A stretch of DNA of 39,299 nt, taken from NCBI GenBank assembly GCA_019508115.1, contig JAEKMC010000086.1:1-39299 (forward strand), read 5' to 3'. The notes under the pieces are model-generated. The model did not search any database and was not told the DNA's origin. It saw only the letters and a program-made list of their open reading frames with translations. Position 1 is the stretch's first letter. Each line of letters begins with the position of its first letter. Both the position numbers and the translations under genes were made by a program. Below, piece by piece: positions 18,735 to 27,112 of this stretch. Source of the stretch: Sphingomonas sp. (lineage in GTDB: Bacteria; Pseudomonadota; Alphaproteobacteria; Sphingomonadales; Sphingomonadaceae).

Positions 18735-18752
18735 TTGCCGTTCCGCACGCCG

Positions 18753-19178
18753 CTACGCGATGGCCGGCGCGGTCGGCGCTGGCGCACTACTCACTTGCGC
18801 GGCTTCAGCCAACTTTTTAGTCGCTAGGTGGTGGACGGTCACCGCAAGCGACGCCAGTGGCTCGGGCTGGCTGGGACGCTGCCTGGCGACTAGACCGGCA
18901 ACGCGCGCGAGGCTCGTGACCGAAGAAACTGCGAGACCAGGCGAATCCGGACAAAACTCGACGCCATCCACACCGCGAACCACGACTACCGCGGTGGCCC
19001 CAACGCTGCCGATGTGAACACTGAGCAGGTCTCGAATGTCCCAACCCTCCGCGTAGGGGACGGCGCACAACATGTGCACAGGCAGCCCTCCGCTTGCAAG
19101 GAGGTGCGCTGCGAACTCAGTGCCGCTGTGCGCCTGGCAGGTCTGGAGATGGGAATCAGGGCCAGCATCCATAAGCAT
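18753..19178 (-). CDS. Hypothetical protein
   Basis: ATG at 19178 (MLMDAGPDSHLQTCQAHSGTEFAAHLLASGGLPVHMLCAVPYAEGWDIRDLLSVHIGSVG...), co-directional with the exonuclease gene. Confidence 0.45.
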   Translation of the reverse strand: MLMDAGPDSHLQTCQAHSGTEFAAHLLASGGLPVHMLCAVPYAEGWDIRDLLSVHIGSVGATAVVVVRGVDGVEFCPDSPGLAVSSVTSLARVAGLVARQRPSQPEPLASLAVTVHHLATKKLAEAAQVSSAPAPTAPAIA

Positions 19179-19442
19179 GGTCGCTACGAGCCAAGGCTTG
19201 GTTGTCGCGGGCCAGCTCACCGCGTTGGTCGGGATTCTGCAAGGGCAGTTCTTGCCGCGAATTTGCAGTCCCTTCGGGGCGGCCTTGGGGTGACCCAGGA
19301 GAAGCTTGCCGAGATGGCCGGGTTCCACCGAACCTACATCAGCCACGTCGAGACACAGCGCGCGAACGTCACGTTGGACAACCTTGAGCAGTTAGCCGCG
19401 GTCCTCGATGTCCGGGTGTTCGAACTGTTGGTGGAGCACTGA
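19149..19442 (+). CDS. XRE-family HTH regulator
   Basis: LAANLQSLRGGLGVTQEKLAEMAGFHRTYISHVETQRANVTLDNLEQLAAVLDVRVFELLVEH; the exact start is uncertain. Confidence 0.75.
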   Translation: MGIRASIHKHGRYEPRLGCRGPAHRVGRDSARAVLAANLQSLRGGLGVTQEKLAEMAGFHRTYISHVETQRANVTLDNLEQLAAVLDVRVFELLVEH

Positions 19443-19470
19443 GGTCGGCAGAGCGGCGGGCCGCCCCCAT

Positions 19471-19560
19471 AACTGTTACCCCCAGCAGCCCTCCCGAAAA
19501 ACTGTTACCCCCTTGCGTGAGGCTTGTTTCCCAGGGAACTCGCACGAGGTAACAGTTACC
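19471..19560. repeat. Right-end repeats: AACTGTTACCCCC (19471-19483, 19500-19512) and palindrome GGTAAC-A-GTTACC (19548-19560)
   Basis: Two identical 13-bp direct repeats plus a perfect 6-bp palindrome containing the same GTTACC core, 12 bp from the CGGCTG junction. Confidence 0.8.
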
Positions 19561-19578
19561 ATGTAGTAAGAGCGGCTG

Positions 19579-20817
19579 CGGCATGATGGCCTGCAAGACG
19601 ACGCTGACGGCCGAGGACCTGCCCGACAACCTCGGCCCGCTGCGTGCGGCCATCGAGCGCGCCGTACCGCACGGCCGCCAACCCGGCAACCGCGACCCGG
19701 GTGCCTGGCAGAAGCCGCCCGGCTCGGTCAACACGGCCTGGGCGCAGCTGGAGCCCGAGTTCACCGAGCTCTGTCGCGACTATCCCAAGCTGGCCAAGAC
19801 CAACCACATCCAGCACCTGGGCACGCTGGGCTCGGGCAACCACTTCATCGAGGTCTGCCTGGATGAAGCCGGCGCGGTGTGGTTCATGCTGCACTCGGGC
19901 TCGCGCGGCGTGGGCAACTTCATCGGCACGATGTTCATCGAGCTGGCCAAGCAGGACGCGATGCGCCACCAGGCGAACCTGCCGGACCGTGACCTGGCCT
20001 ACTTCGAGGAGGGCAGCCGCTACTTCGGCGACTACGTGCGCGCCGTAGGCTGGGCGCAGAAGTTCGCGGCCACCAACCGCGAGGTGATGATGAAGCGCGT
20101 GATCGAGGCGGCGAAGACGGTAATCCACAAGAACTTCCAGGCCCACACCGAGGCGGTGAACTGCCACCACAACTATGTGCAGAAGGAAACGCACTTCGGG
20201 CAGGAGGTCTGGCTGACCCGCAAGGGCGCGGTGAGCGCCAAGGCGGGGCAGCTGGGCATCATCCCCGGCAGCATGGGCGCGCGCAGCTACATCGTGCGCG
20301 GCAAGGGCAATGCAGACAGCTTCGAGAGCTGCTCGCACGGCGCCGGCCGCGTGATGAGCCGCGGCGATGCCAAGCGCCAGTTCACGCTGGCCGACCACCG
20401 CGCCGCGACCGAGGGCGTCGAGTGCCGCAAGGACAAGGACGTCATCGACGAGACGCCCGCGGCCTCGGGCCTGTTCACGCCACGGCAGTGGGTCGCGAAG
20501 GCCGTCCGCCAGGGGGCAATCAAGGCGCAGCGCGCCGCCCGCACTCGTGTGCGGGCAAGCGCTGCAACGCCGAGTGGCCCCTGGCGGACGGCCTTCCCTT
20601 CGGGTTGTGGCCAGAAAGCCCGCGCGCGGCGTTGCAATGCTCGCCGGGTGTCCAACCCGGCTCCGATTTGCGCCTTACTGGCGGGCTTTCTGGCCACAAC
20701 GCGACCCACTGCCGTGGCGTGAACAGGCCCCAGGACATCGACGCTGTGATGGCTGCCCAGCGCGAGCTGGTGGACGTGGTGCACACCCTCAAGCAGGTGG
20801 TCTGCGTGAAGGGTTAG
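19579..20817 (+). pseudogene. rtcB: RtcB RNA ligase, C-terminal portion, itself interrupted near its 3' end
   Basis: GMMACKTTLTAEDLPDNLGPLRAAIERAVPHG...GSRGVGNFIG...RKGAVSAKAGQLGIIPGSMGARSYIVRGKGN...ECRKDKDVIDETPAA, then an insertion, then DIDAVMAAQRELVDVVHTLKQVVCVKG* in another frame. Confidence 0.9.
20467..20730. mobile_element. ~264-bp palindromic MITE-like or structured repeat element inside rtcB
   Basis: 31-bp perfect terminal inverted repeats GGGCCTGTTCACGCCACGGCAGTGGGTCGCG (20467-20497 / 20700-20730) with two internal hairpin arms (stems 20497-20515/20578-20596 and 20604-20623/20681-20700). Confidence 0.88.
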
Positions 20818-20838
20818 CCAGGCAAAGCGCACCGCTTC

Positions 20839-20875
20839 AGGGCGCCCAACTCCGGTTGGGCGCCCTTTCTTTTGT
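20839..20875 (+). terminator. Rho-independent terminator downstream of rtcB
   Basis: AGGGCGCCCAAC-tccg-GTTGGGCGCCCT followed by TTCTTTTG. Confidence 0.88.
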
Positions 20876-20961
20876 CCCTGCAAAAGCGGTCAACGGCGAG
20901 CGAGCAGGCAAGCCCATCGACACAAGCCGGCACTACCATTGCCGACCGTTACGAGGTCGCC

Positions 20962-21834
20962 ATGAAACTGCTCGTCAAATTCAATCTGGTCTATCTGCTG
21001 GTGATGAGCCTGGGCATCGCCGTCAGCGGCTACATCGCCCGCAGCCTGCTGCAGGACAACGCGAAGCAGGAGGTCGTCAGCAGCGCGCAGATGCTGATGG
21101 AGAAGGCACTGGCTGTTCGCGCCTACACCAACACGCAGATCAAGCCGCTGTTGGTCTCGCAGATGGCCAACGAGTTCCTGCCGCAGACGGTGCCCAGTTA
21201 TTCGGCCACCGAGGTGCTGGGCACGCTGCTGGCCAAGCATCCCGAGTTCGCCTACAAGGAGGCGACGCTCAATCCCACCAACCCGCGCGACCGCGCGACG
21301 AGCTGGGAGGCCGACATCGTCGGGCAGTTCCGCAGCCAGGCCGAGCTGAAGGAAACCAAGGGCGAGCGCGATACCCCTGCCGGCCCATCGCTGTACATCG
21401 CCCGGCCGCTGCGCATCACGGACCCGGCCTGCCTGGCCTGCCACAGCAGCGTGGACGCCGCGCCCGCCACCATGGTCGCCAAGTACGGCCCCGCCAACGG
21501 CTTCGGCTGGAACCTGAACGAGGTCATCGGCGCGCAGATCGTGTCGGTGCCGCTGGGCGTGCCGCTGCAGCGCGCCAACGAGGTGTTCAAGGTCTTCATC
21601 ACGTCGCTGGTCGGCGTGTTTGTCGTCGTCGGCATCGTGCTCAACCTGATGGTGTGGATGCTGGTCGTGCGCCCGGTCACGCGCCTGTCGGCGCTGGCCG
21701 ACCGCGTCAGCCAGGGCGACCTGGAGGCGCCCGAGTTCAGGACCGGCGGCCGCGACGAGATCGCCACGCTGTCCGACTCCTTCTCGCGCATGCGCGCCAG
21801 CGTCGTGCAGGCCATGAAGCTGCTGGACGCATGA
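20962..21834 (+). CDS. DUF3365 (Tll0287-like) heme-binding sensor with HAMP domain
   Basis: N-terminal TM, RPLRITDPACLACHSS (CxxCH), second TM, then VVRPVTRLSALADRVSQGDLEAPEFRTGGRDEIATLSDSFSRMRASV HAMP. Confidence 0.82.
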   Translation: MKLLVKFNLVYLLVMSLGIAVSGYIARSLLQDNAKQEVVSSAQMLMEKALAVRAYTNTQIKPLLVSQMANEFLPQTVPSYSATEVLGTLLAKHPEFAYKEATLNPTNPRDRATSWEADIVGQFRSQAELKETKGERDTPAGPSLYIARPLRITDPACLACHSSVDAAPATMVAKYGPANGFGWNLNEVIGAQIVSVPLGVPLQRANEVFKVFITSLVGVFVVVGIVLNLMVWMLVVRPVTRLSALADRVSQGDLEAPEFRTGGRDEIATLSDSFSRMRASVVQAMKLLDA

Positions 21835-21847
21835 GTCATTTCACGGC

Positions 21848-23314
21848 ATGAGTGACCCCAAGAAGCACCCGACGCAGCTCGGCAAGTACCGCATCACCGA
21901 AGTGCTCGGTGAGGGCGCGATGGGCGTCGTCTACAAGGGCTTTGACCCCGACATCCAGCGCACCGTCGCGCTGAAGACCATCCGCCAGCAGATCGACGCC
22001 GACGACGACAGCCCGGGCGGCGCCGCCTCGCGCTTTCGCAACGAAGCCCAGGCCGCCGGCCGGCTGGGCCACCCGGGCATCGTCGCCGTCTACGACTTCG
22101 GCCGCGACCAGCAGATCGCCTACATCGCGATGGAGTTCGTCGAGGGCCGGTCGCTGGCGAGTTATCTCAGCGCCAAGCTGCGCTTCACCGACACCGACAT
22201 CCCCGGCATCATGAGCCAGCTGCTCGATGCGCTGGGGCATGCGCACGAGAACGGCGTCTGGCACCGAGACGTCAAGCCCAGCAACATCATCATGACGGCC
22301 AGCGGCCGCCTGAAGGTCGCCGACTTCGGCATCGCGCGCATCGAGAGCACCAGCCTCACGCAGACCCACTACATGGTCGGCACGCCCAGCCACATGGCGC
22401 CCGAGCAATTCCTCGGCAAGCCCATGGACCGGCGCGTGGACATCTATGGCGCCGGCGTCGTGCTCTACCAGCTGCTGACCGGCCGCGCGCCGTTTGCCGG
22501 CACGACCGAGGCGCTGATGTACAAGGTCGTCAACGAAGACCCCATGCCGCCGTCCATGGTCGAAGGCGCCGACCGCCCCGGCTGGTTCGACGCCATCATC
22601 CGCCGGGCACTCGCCAAGCGCGCGACCGACCGCTTCGCCACCGCCTACGAGTTCAAGCAGGCCCTCGTCACCGGCGCCGGACGCAGCATCGACGACAGCA
22701 GCTGGGAACGCACCCTCATGATGGCTCCGCCGCGGGCCGCGCAGCCGCCGCAGTCGCCTCCCACCTTCGCGCCGCCATCCACGGCCGGGGGATCCAGCGG
22801 TGCACCGCCTGCCACGCACTGGGACAAGGCCCAACTCACGCAGGCCGAGCAGACGCTGGCCAAGCATGTCGGGCCACTCGCCAGCGTCCTCGTGCGCCGC
22901 GCCGCACGCGAATGCCAGGACTTGAACGAGCTCTACAGCAAGCTGGCCGAACAGGTCAGCGACCCACGGGCGCGCGACGCCTTCTTGGGTCAGGCCAGCT
23001 TGGTCACCGGCGGCAGCGTGAAGACGGCGGGCAGCACCGCCGGTGCGGCGCCCGGCTCCAAGGGCACGAAAGGCTCGGCGGGTTCGGCCGGTTCAGCCTC
23101 GGCCACCGCCATCGGCGGGCCGCTGAACGAGGCGGTCATGGACAAGGCCCAGGTGTTGCTGGCCCAGCATGTCGGGCCCATCGCCAAGGTGCTGGTCAAG
23201 CGCGCAGCGGCCGGGACGGACAGCCGGGCGGTGTTCTTCAATCGGCTGGCGGAGGCGGTGAGCGATGCGAAGGCGAGGGAGAAGCTACTGAAGGAGCTCG
23301 GCCGATTGCCCTGA
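21848..23314 (+). CDS. Serine/threonine protein kinase
   Basis: GKYRITEVLGEGAMGVVYKGFD, VWHRDVKPSNIIM, VADFGIAR, GTPSHMAPEQ motifs; two related C-terminal repeats (AKHVGPLASVLVRRAA / AQHVGPIAKVLVKRAA). Confidence 0.93.
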   Translation: MSDPKKHPTQLGKYRITEVLGEGAMGVVYKGFDPDIQRTVALKTIRQQIDADDDSPGGAASRFRNEAQAAGRLGHPGIVAVYDFGRDQQIAYIAMEFVEGRSLASYLSAKLRFTDTDIPGIMSQLLDALGHAHENGVWHRDVKPSNIIMTASGRLKVADFGIARIESTSLTQTHYMVGTPSHMAPEQFLGKPMDRRVDIYGAGVVLYQLLTGRAPFAGTTEALMYKVVNEDPMPPSMVEGADRPGWFDAIIRRALAKRATDRFATAYEFKQALVTGAGRSIDDSSWERTLMMAPPRAAQPPQSPPTFAPPSTAGGSSGAPPATHWDKAQLTQAEQTLAKHVGPLASVLVRRAARECQDLNELYSKLAEQVSDPRARDAFLGQASLVTGGSVKTAGSTAGAAPGSKGTKGSAGSAGSASATAIGGPLNEAVMDKAQVLLAQHVGPIAKVLVKRAAAGTDSRAVFFNRLAEAVSDAKAREKLLKELGRLP

Positions 23315-23502
23315 GATTCCGGCGGGTTCTCCGGCGCGCTCATCGCCCTTGCCGATGGGGAATAGGACCACGCGAGTCCCCGGCGAATCCGTGAGGACGC
23401 CACGCAAGGGCAGGCTGCGGCGTTGTCACGACGCCAAGCGAAGCATGGAAGGCGGCGGCAGTTCTTACCATCGCGCCCCGTTCCTGTTTCCTGATTCGCA
23501 CG

Positions 23503-24273
23503 ATGTTCCGTCCCAGCGTTTTTGTCTGTCTCGCAACTTGCAGCCTGTCTGCCGCCCTCTTGTCCGCCTGCGGAGGCGGTGGAGATGGAGGCAGCCCAAC
23601 ACCCCTCGATACGGCCGGCGCCTGGTTTGCGGACGAGACGGCGAGCGGCGGCTCCGCCGGCATGCTGCTCACCGTGGGGGACACAGCCTATGGCTTTGAA
23701 ACGCAAGGCTCCGCCGTACGCTACTTCAAGGGTGCCGGCTACAGCTCCGACGGCGAGAACTACACCTTCGGCGCCAGCCGGTATGACGAGGTCAACACCG
23801 GCGGGGCGATCACGACCGTCCAGGGAAAGCTGGAAGGCAAGTTCATCCCTGGCACATCACCGAGCAAGCTGTTCATCACCTTCGGGGCCATGGGCGGCGT
23901 AGCGAACCAGTTCTCGCCCTTGAGGGCAGACCCGGCCACAGCCAACGTCGCGGCAGTGGCCGATCTGCGGGACTTCGCCGTCCGCTTCCCGTTGACGGCC
24001 GGCAGTCTCACCCTGACGGCGCAGTCCGCCACGGCGGCAACGCTGAGCGGGACCGGCGTGAATGGCTGCACCATCAGCGGCACACTGAGCCAGCCGCGCG
24101 TCGACCGCAACATTTGGGCGGTCAAGTTGAATCAGACCGTTTGCAGCGATGCGACCCGCAACGGCATCGCCACGACGGGCCTAGCCGTTCTTTACAAGTC
24201 CGGCGCCAAGCTCAACCTCCTCATCCTGGGTGAGGACGGTCGCGCCTGGACCCTGGTGTCATCGTCCTACTGA
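23503..24273 (+). CDS. Putative lipoprotein
   Basis: Signal peptide with lipobox LLSAC, then secreted-type domain. Confidence 0.65.
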   Translation: MFRPSVFVCLATCSLSAALLSACGGGGDGGSPTPLDTAGAWFADETASGGSAGMLLTVGDTAYGFETQGSAVRYFKGAGYSSDGENYTFGASRYDEVNTGGAITTVQGKLEGKFIPGTSPSKLFITFGAMGGVANQFSPLRADPATANVAAVADLRDFAVRFPLTAGSLTLTAQSATAATLSGTGVNGCTISGTLSQPRVDRNIWAVKLNQTVCSDATRNGIATTGLAVLYKSGAKLNLLILGEDGRAWTLVSSSY

Positions 24274-24611
24274 GCATTCGAGCTGCCCTCAGAGCCGCTC
24301 AAGCCGCAGCCACGAAATCCCACCGATAGCTGGGCGGCGTCATGCCGCTACCGCACCGGGTGCGCGCACAGGCGACGCCGCAGCCGAACTTGTTGCCATC
24401 AGACGCAGGATGGACAGAAGAATTGCGCCGGCGCCATCAACGCCGGGCTACTTCTCGTCGTCCTCCGTGAGCCAGGGACCGTAGCCGTTAACTCGTTTGG
24501 GGGTGGCCGGCCTGCGAATCGCGATGCGGCCGGCTCGGGAAGCTGCCAATCCAGTAGACGACCAACGGCCCGATCACGGGATCACGCAGGCCAGTTGGGA
24601 TCGGGGGCGGG

Positions 24612-25559
24612 TCATGTGACTTCCAGACCCGAAATCTCAGCAGTTCTCCCATAGATCAACACCTTGAGGCCGCGGTCCTCCGACACATCCCCAAACGCCG
24701 CCGGATTCGCCACCCGCTCGACAAAGCTCAGCTCCGGCGCGTTTTCCGCCACCACGTCGCGCAAGAACTCCAACCCCAACTTCGGCGTGTTCAAACACAG
24801 CAGCGCCATCCCACCCGGCGCCAGCAGCGACGGCAGCCGCCGCGCCAGCCGCGCGTAGTCCTTGGTCGCGACAAAGCTGCCCTTCTGGAAGCTGGGCGGG
24901 TCGCAGATGACGAGGTCGTAAGGCCCGCCGCGGGTCAGCTTGCCCCAAGAGTTGAAGATGTCGTGGGGCAGGAATTTCGCGCCGCGCTCGACACCGTTGA
25001 GCGCGTGGTTGCGTCGGCCGATGGCCAGCGCGCCGTCACTCATGTCCACGTTGACGACCTCGGCTGCGCCGGCCTGCAGCGCCACCACGGAGAAGGCGCA
25101 GGTGTAGGCGAACAGGTTCAGCACCTTGGCGCCCGGCTGCACGTGCTCGCGCACCCAGCGCCGGCCCTCGGCCATGTCGAGGAACAGCCCGTGGTTCTGG
25201 CCGCGCAGCAGGTGCACAAGGTAGCGCGTGCCGGCCTCGGTAACGATGTGCGGCTCGGGTACCGCACCGGCCATCAGCCGCGTGTCGGTGCGGCCGCCTT
25301 CCTGGCGGCATTGGTAGACCCAGTTCAGCGGCTCGCCTTCCGACGCGATCTCGCGCCACCGCGTTTCGAGCGCGGCACCGAGGGCAGCCAACGCCTCATC
25401 GGCCAGCGGCTCGAAGCTGGTCAGCAGCAGCACGGGCGGGTAGGCGTCCAGCGCCAGGTGCTCACAGCCGGGGAAGCGGCCGCCGCGGCCATGGAAGAGG
25501 CGCTGGGCGTCGGTCGGGACCTCTGCCAGCGAGGCCATCGTGTCGAGCAGGGCTTGCAT
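24612..25559 (-). CDS. Class I SAM-dependent rRNA methyltransferase-like protein
   Basis: VLNLFAYTCAFSVVALQAGAAEVVNVDMS...YDLVICDPPSFQKGSF motifs. Confidence 0.82.
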   Translation of the reverse strand: MQALLDTMASLAEVPTDAQRLFHGRGGRFPGCEHLALDAYPPVLLLTSFEPLADEALAALGAALETRWREIASEGEPLNWVYQCRQEGGRTDTRLMAGAVPEPHIVTEAGTRYLVHLLRGQNHGLFLDMAEGRRWVREHVQPGAKVLNLFAYTCAFSVVALQAGAAEVVNVDMSDGALAIGRRNHALNGVERGAKFLPHDIFNSWGKLTRGGPYDLVICDPPSFQKGSFVATKDYARLARRLPSLLAPGGMALLCLNTPKLGLEFLRDVVAENAPELSFVERVANPAAFGDVSEDRGLKVLIYGRTAEISGLEVT

Positions 25560-25583
25560 GGCCGCGATTGTCCCGGGGCCAGA

Positions 25584-26504
25584 ATGTCCGGCATGGACTT
25601 TCAAACCATCCTCGACGAGATCAACACCGAGCTGCGCCCGCTGCTGGGCACGGGCGGCAAGGTGGCGAGCTACATCCCGGCACTGGCGCGCGTGTCGCCG
25701 CTGCAGTTCGGCATCGCGCTGCGCACCTGCGCGGGCCAGACGGCGCAGGCCGGCGACAGCGCGACGCCGTTCTCCATCCAGAGCATGTCCAAGATGTTCT
25801 CGCTGACGCTGGCCATCCGCGCTTTGGGCGAGGCGATGTGGGACCGCATCGGCCGCGAGCCCTCGGGCAGTCCGTTCAACTCGCTGGTGCAACTGGAGTC
25901 GGAGCGCGGCATCCCGCGCAACCCCTTCATCAATGCCGGCGCCATCGCGGTGGCGGACCGGCTGGTGTCGCAGGGCGATGCCAAGGTCGAGCTGCTGGCG
26001 CTGCTGGGCCGGCTGTGCGGCGAGCCCATCCACATCGACGCGGAGGTCGCGCGGTCCGAAGCCGACACCGGCTTTCGCAACACGGCGCTGGCCAACTTCA
26101 TGAAGGGCTTCGGCACGCTGGACAACGACGTGGCCACGGTGCTGGACGTCTACTTCAACCAGTGCGCCATCGCGATGAGCTGCGAGCAGGTGGCCTGCGC
26201 CGCCGGCTACCTGTGCCGCGACGGCCGCCATCCGCTGGCCGGCACACCCGTGCTCAGCGCGGCGCAGGCGCGGCGCGTCAACGCGCTGATGCTGACCTGC
26301 GGCACCTACGACGCGGCGGGCGAGTTCGCCTTCCGCATCGGCCTGCCGTGCAAGAGCGGCGTGGGCGGCGGCATCGTCGCCGTGGTGCCGGACCGGCTCA
26401 GCCTGTGCGTCTGGTCGCCCGGGCTCGATGGCACCGGCAATTCGTGGCTGGGGCGGCAGGCGCTGGAGCTGTTCGTGGCGAAGACGGGGTTGTCCGTCTT
26501 CTGA
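25584..26504 (+). CDS. glsA: Glutaminase
   Basis: GGKVASYIPALARV, FSIQSMSKMFSL, RNPFINAGAIAV, CKSGVGGGIVAVVP motifs of serine-dependent glutaminase. Confidence 0.93.
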   Translation: MSGMDFQTILDEINTELRPLLGTGGKVASYIPALARVSPLQFGIALRTCAGQTAQAGDSATPFSIQSMSKMFSLTLAIRALGEAMWDRIGREPSGSPFNSLVQLESERGIPRNPFINAGAIAVADRLVSQGDAKVELLALLGRLCGEPIHIDAEVARSEADTGFRNTALANFMKGFGTLDNDVATVLDVYFNQCAIAMSCEQVACAAGYLCRDGRHPLAGTPVLSAAQARRVNALMLTCGTYDAAGEFAFRIGLPCKSGVGGGIVAVVPDRLSLCVWSPGLDGTGNSWLGRQALELFVAKTGLSVF

Positions 26505-26506
26505 GA

Positions 26507-27112
26507 TCAGCTGGCGTACTTGACCGAACAACCGTAAGGCCGCGTCGACGCCTTCTCCACCTTGCGCCCCGCCGCCACGGCGGCCAGGGCCTCGGCGACA
26601 TAGGGCTCGGCCTTGCTGATGTCCGCCTTGTCGGTCGTCGCGAGGCTGTCGATGCCGCCCTTGTAGACCAGCGTGCCGTCGGCCTTGATGACGTACATGT
26701 GCGGCGTCGTCTGCGCGCCGTAGAGGCGGCCGAGGTCGCCCTTGGGGTCGAGCAGCGTCGCGGTGGGCGCGGCGCCGCGCTCGGCGTTGAGCCTGGCGGC
26801 CGCGGCGCCGTCGACATAGCCCTGCTGGCCCGGTGCCGACGAGATCACCTGCAGCCAGACGACGCCCTTGGCCGTCGCGGCCTTCTGCTGGCTTTGCATG
26901 TTGCCGCTGCCGTAGTGCTTCTTCACGTAGGGGCAGTCGTGGTTGGTCCACTCCAGCACGACGGTCCTGCCCTTGAAGTCGGCCAGCGAGATGGTCTTGC
27001 CGTCGGCCGTCGTGGCCGTGAAGGCGGGAGCCGGCGCGTCCACCGTGGCGGCGGCGTGGGCCAGGGCCGGCGCGATCAGCAAGGCGAGCAGGATGCGGCG
27101 AATGATCTTCAT
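26507..27112 (-). CDS. Thioredoxin-like/redoxin family protein with signal peptide
   Basis: APAFTATTADGKTISLADFKGRTVVLEWTNHDCPYVKKHYGSGNMQ; ATPTATLLDPKGDLGRLYGAQTTPHMYVI. Confidence 0.85.
   Translation of the reverse strand: MKIIRRILLALLIAPALAHAAATVDAPAPAFTATTADGKTISLADFKGRTVVLEWTNHDCPYVKKHYGSGNMQSQQKAATAKGVVWLQVISSAPGQQGYVDGAAAARLNAERGAAPTATLLDPKGDLGRLYGAQTTPHMYVIKADGTLVYKGGIDSLATTDKADISKAEPYVAEALAAVAAGRKVEKASTRPYGCSVKYAS

Larger units (their letters stand above)
421..19578. mobile_element. ~19.2 kb Tn554-like multi-recombinase element inserted in rtcB; boundaries placed within the CGGCTG shared by both junctions
   Basis: Left junction ...GTGGACATCGGCTG|TTCTTCC (415-420) and right junction AGTAAGAGCGGCTG|CGGCATGATGGCC (19573-19578); joining the outer sequences restores the RtcB GVDIGCGMMACK motif. 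Recombinase operon at the left end, repeats at the right end. Confidence 0.88.

Noticed and set aside
18753-19346. Longer 197-aa version of the minus-strand hypothetical gene
   Set aside because: The upstream extension overlaps the XRE HTH coding sequence in antisense; the internal ATG at 19178 is more plausible.
20467-20730. Interpretation of the rtcB insertion as a CRISPR unit, tRNA or integron attC site
   Set aside because: There is no repeat-spacer periodicity. The layout is two head-to-head hairpin arms within a 31-bp terminal inverted repeat, with no tRNA cloverleaf consensus and no recognisable attC R/L boxes.
21836-22867. 343-aa minus-strand ORF opposite the Ser/Thr kinase
   Set aside because: Antisense to strong kinase motifs; no independent evidence.
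24612-26951. 779-aa fused minus-strand ORF
   Set aside because: Only the C-terminal 316 residues (start at 25559) are the methyltransferase; the N-terminal extension is antisense to glsA.
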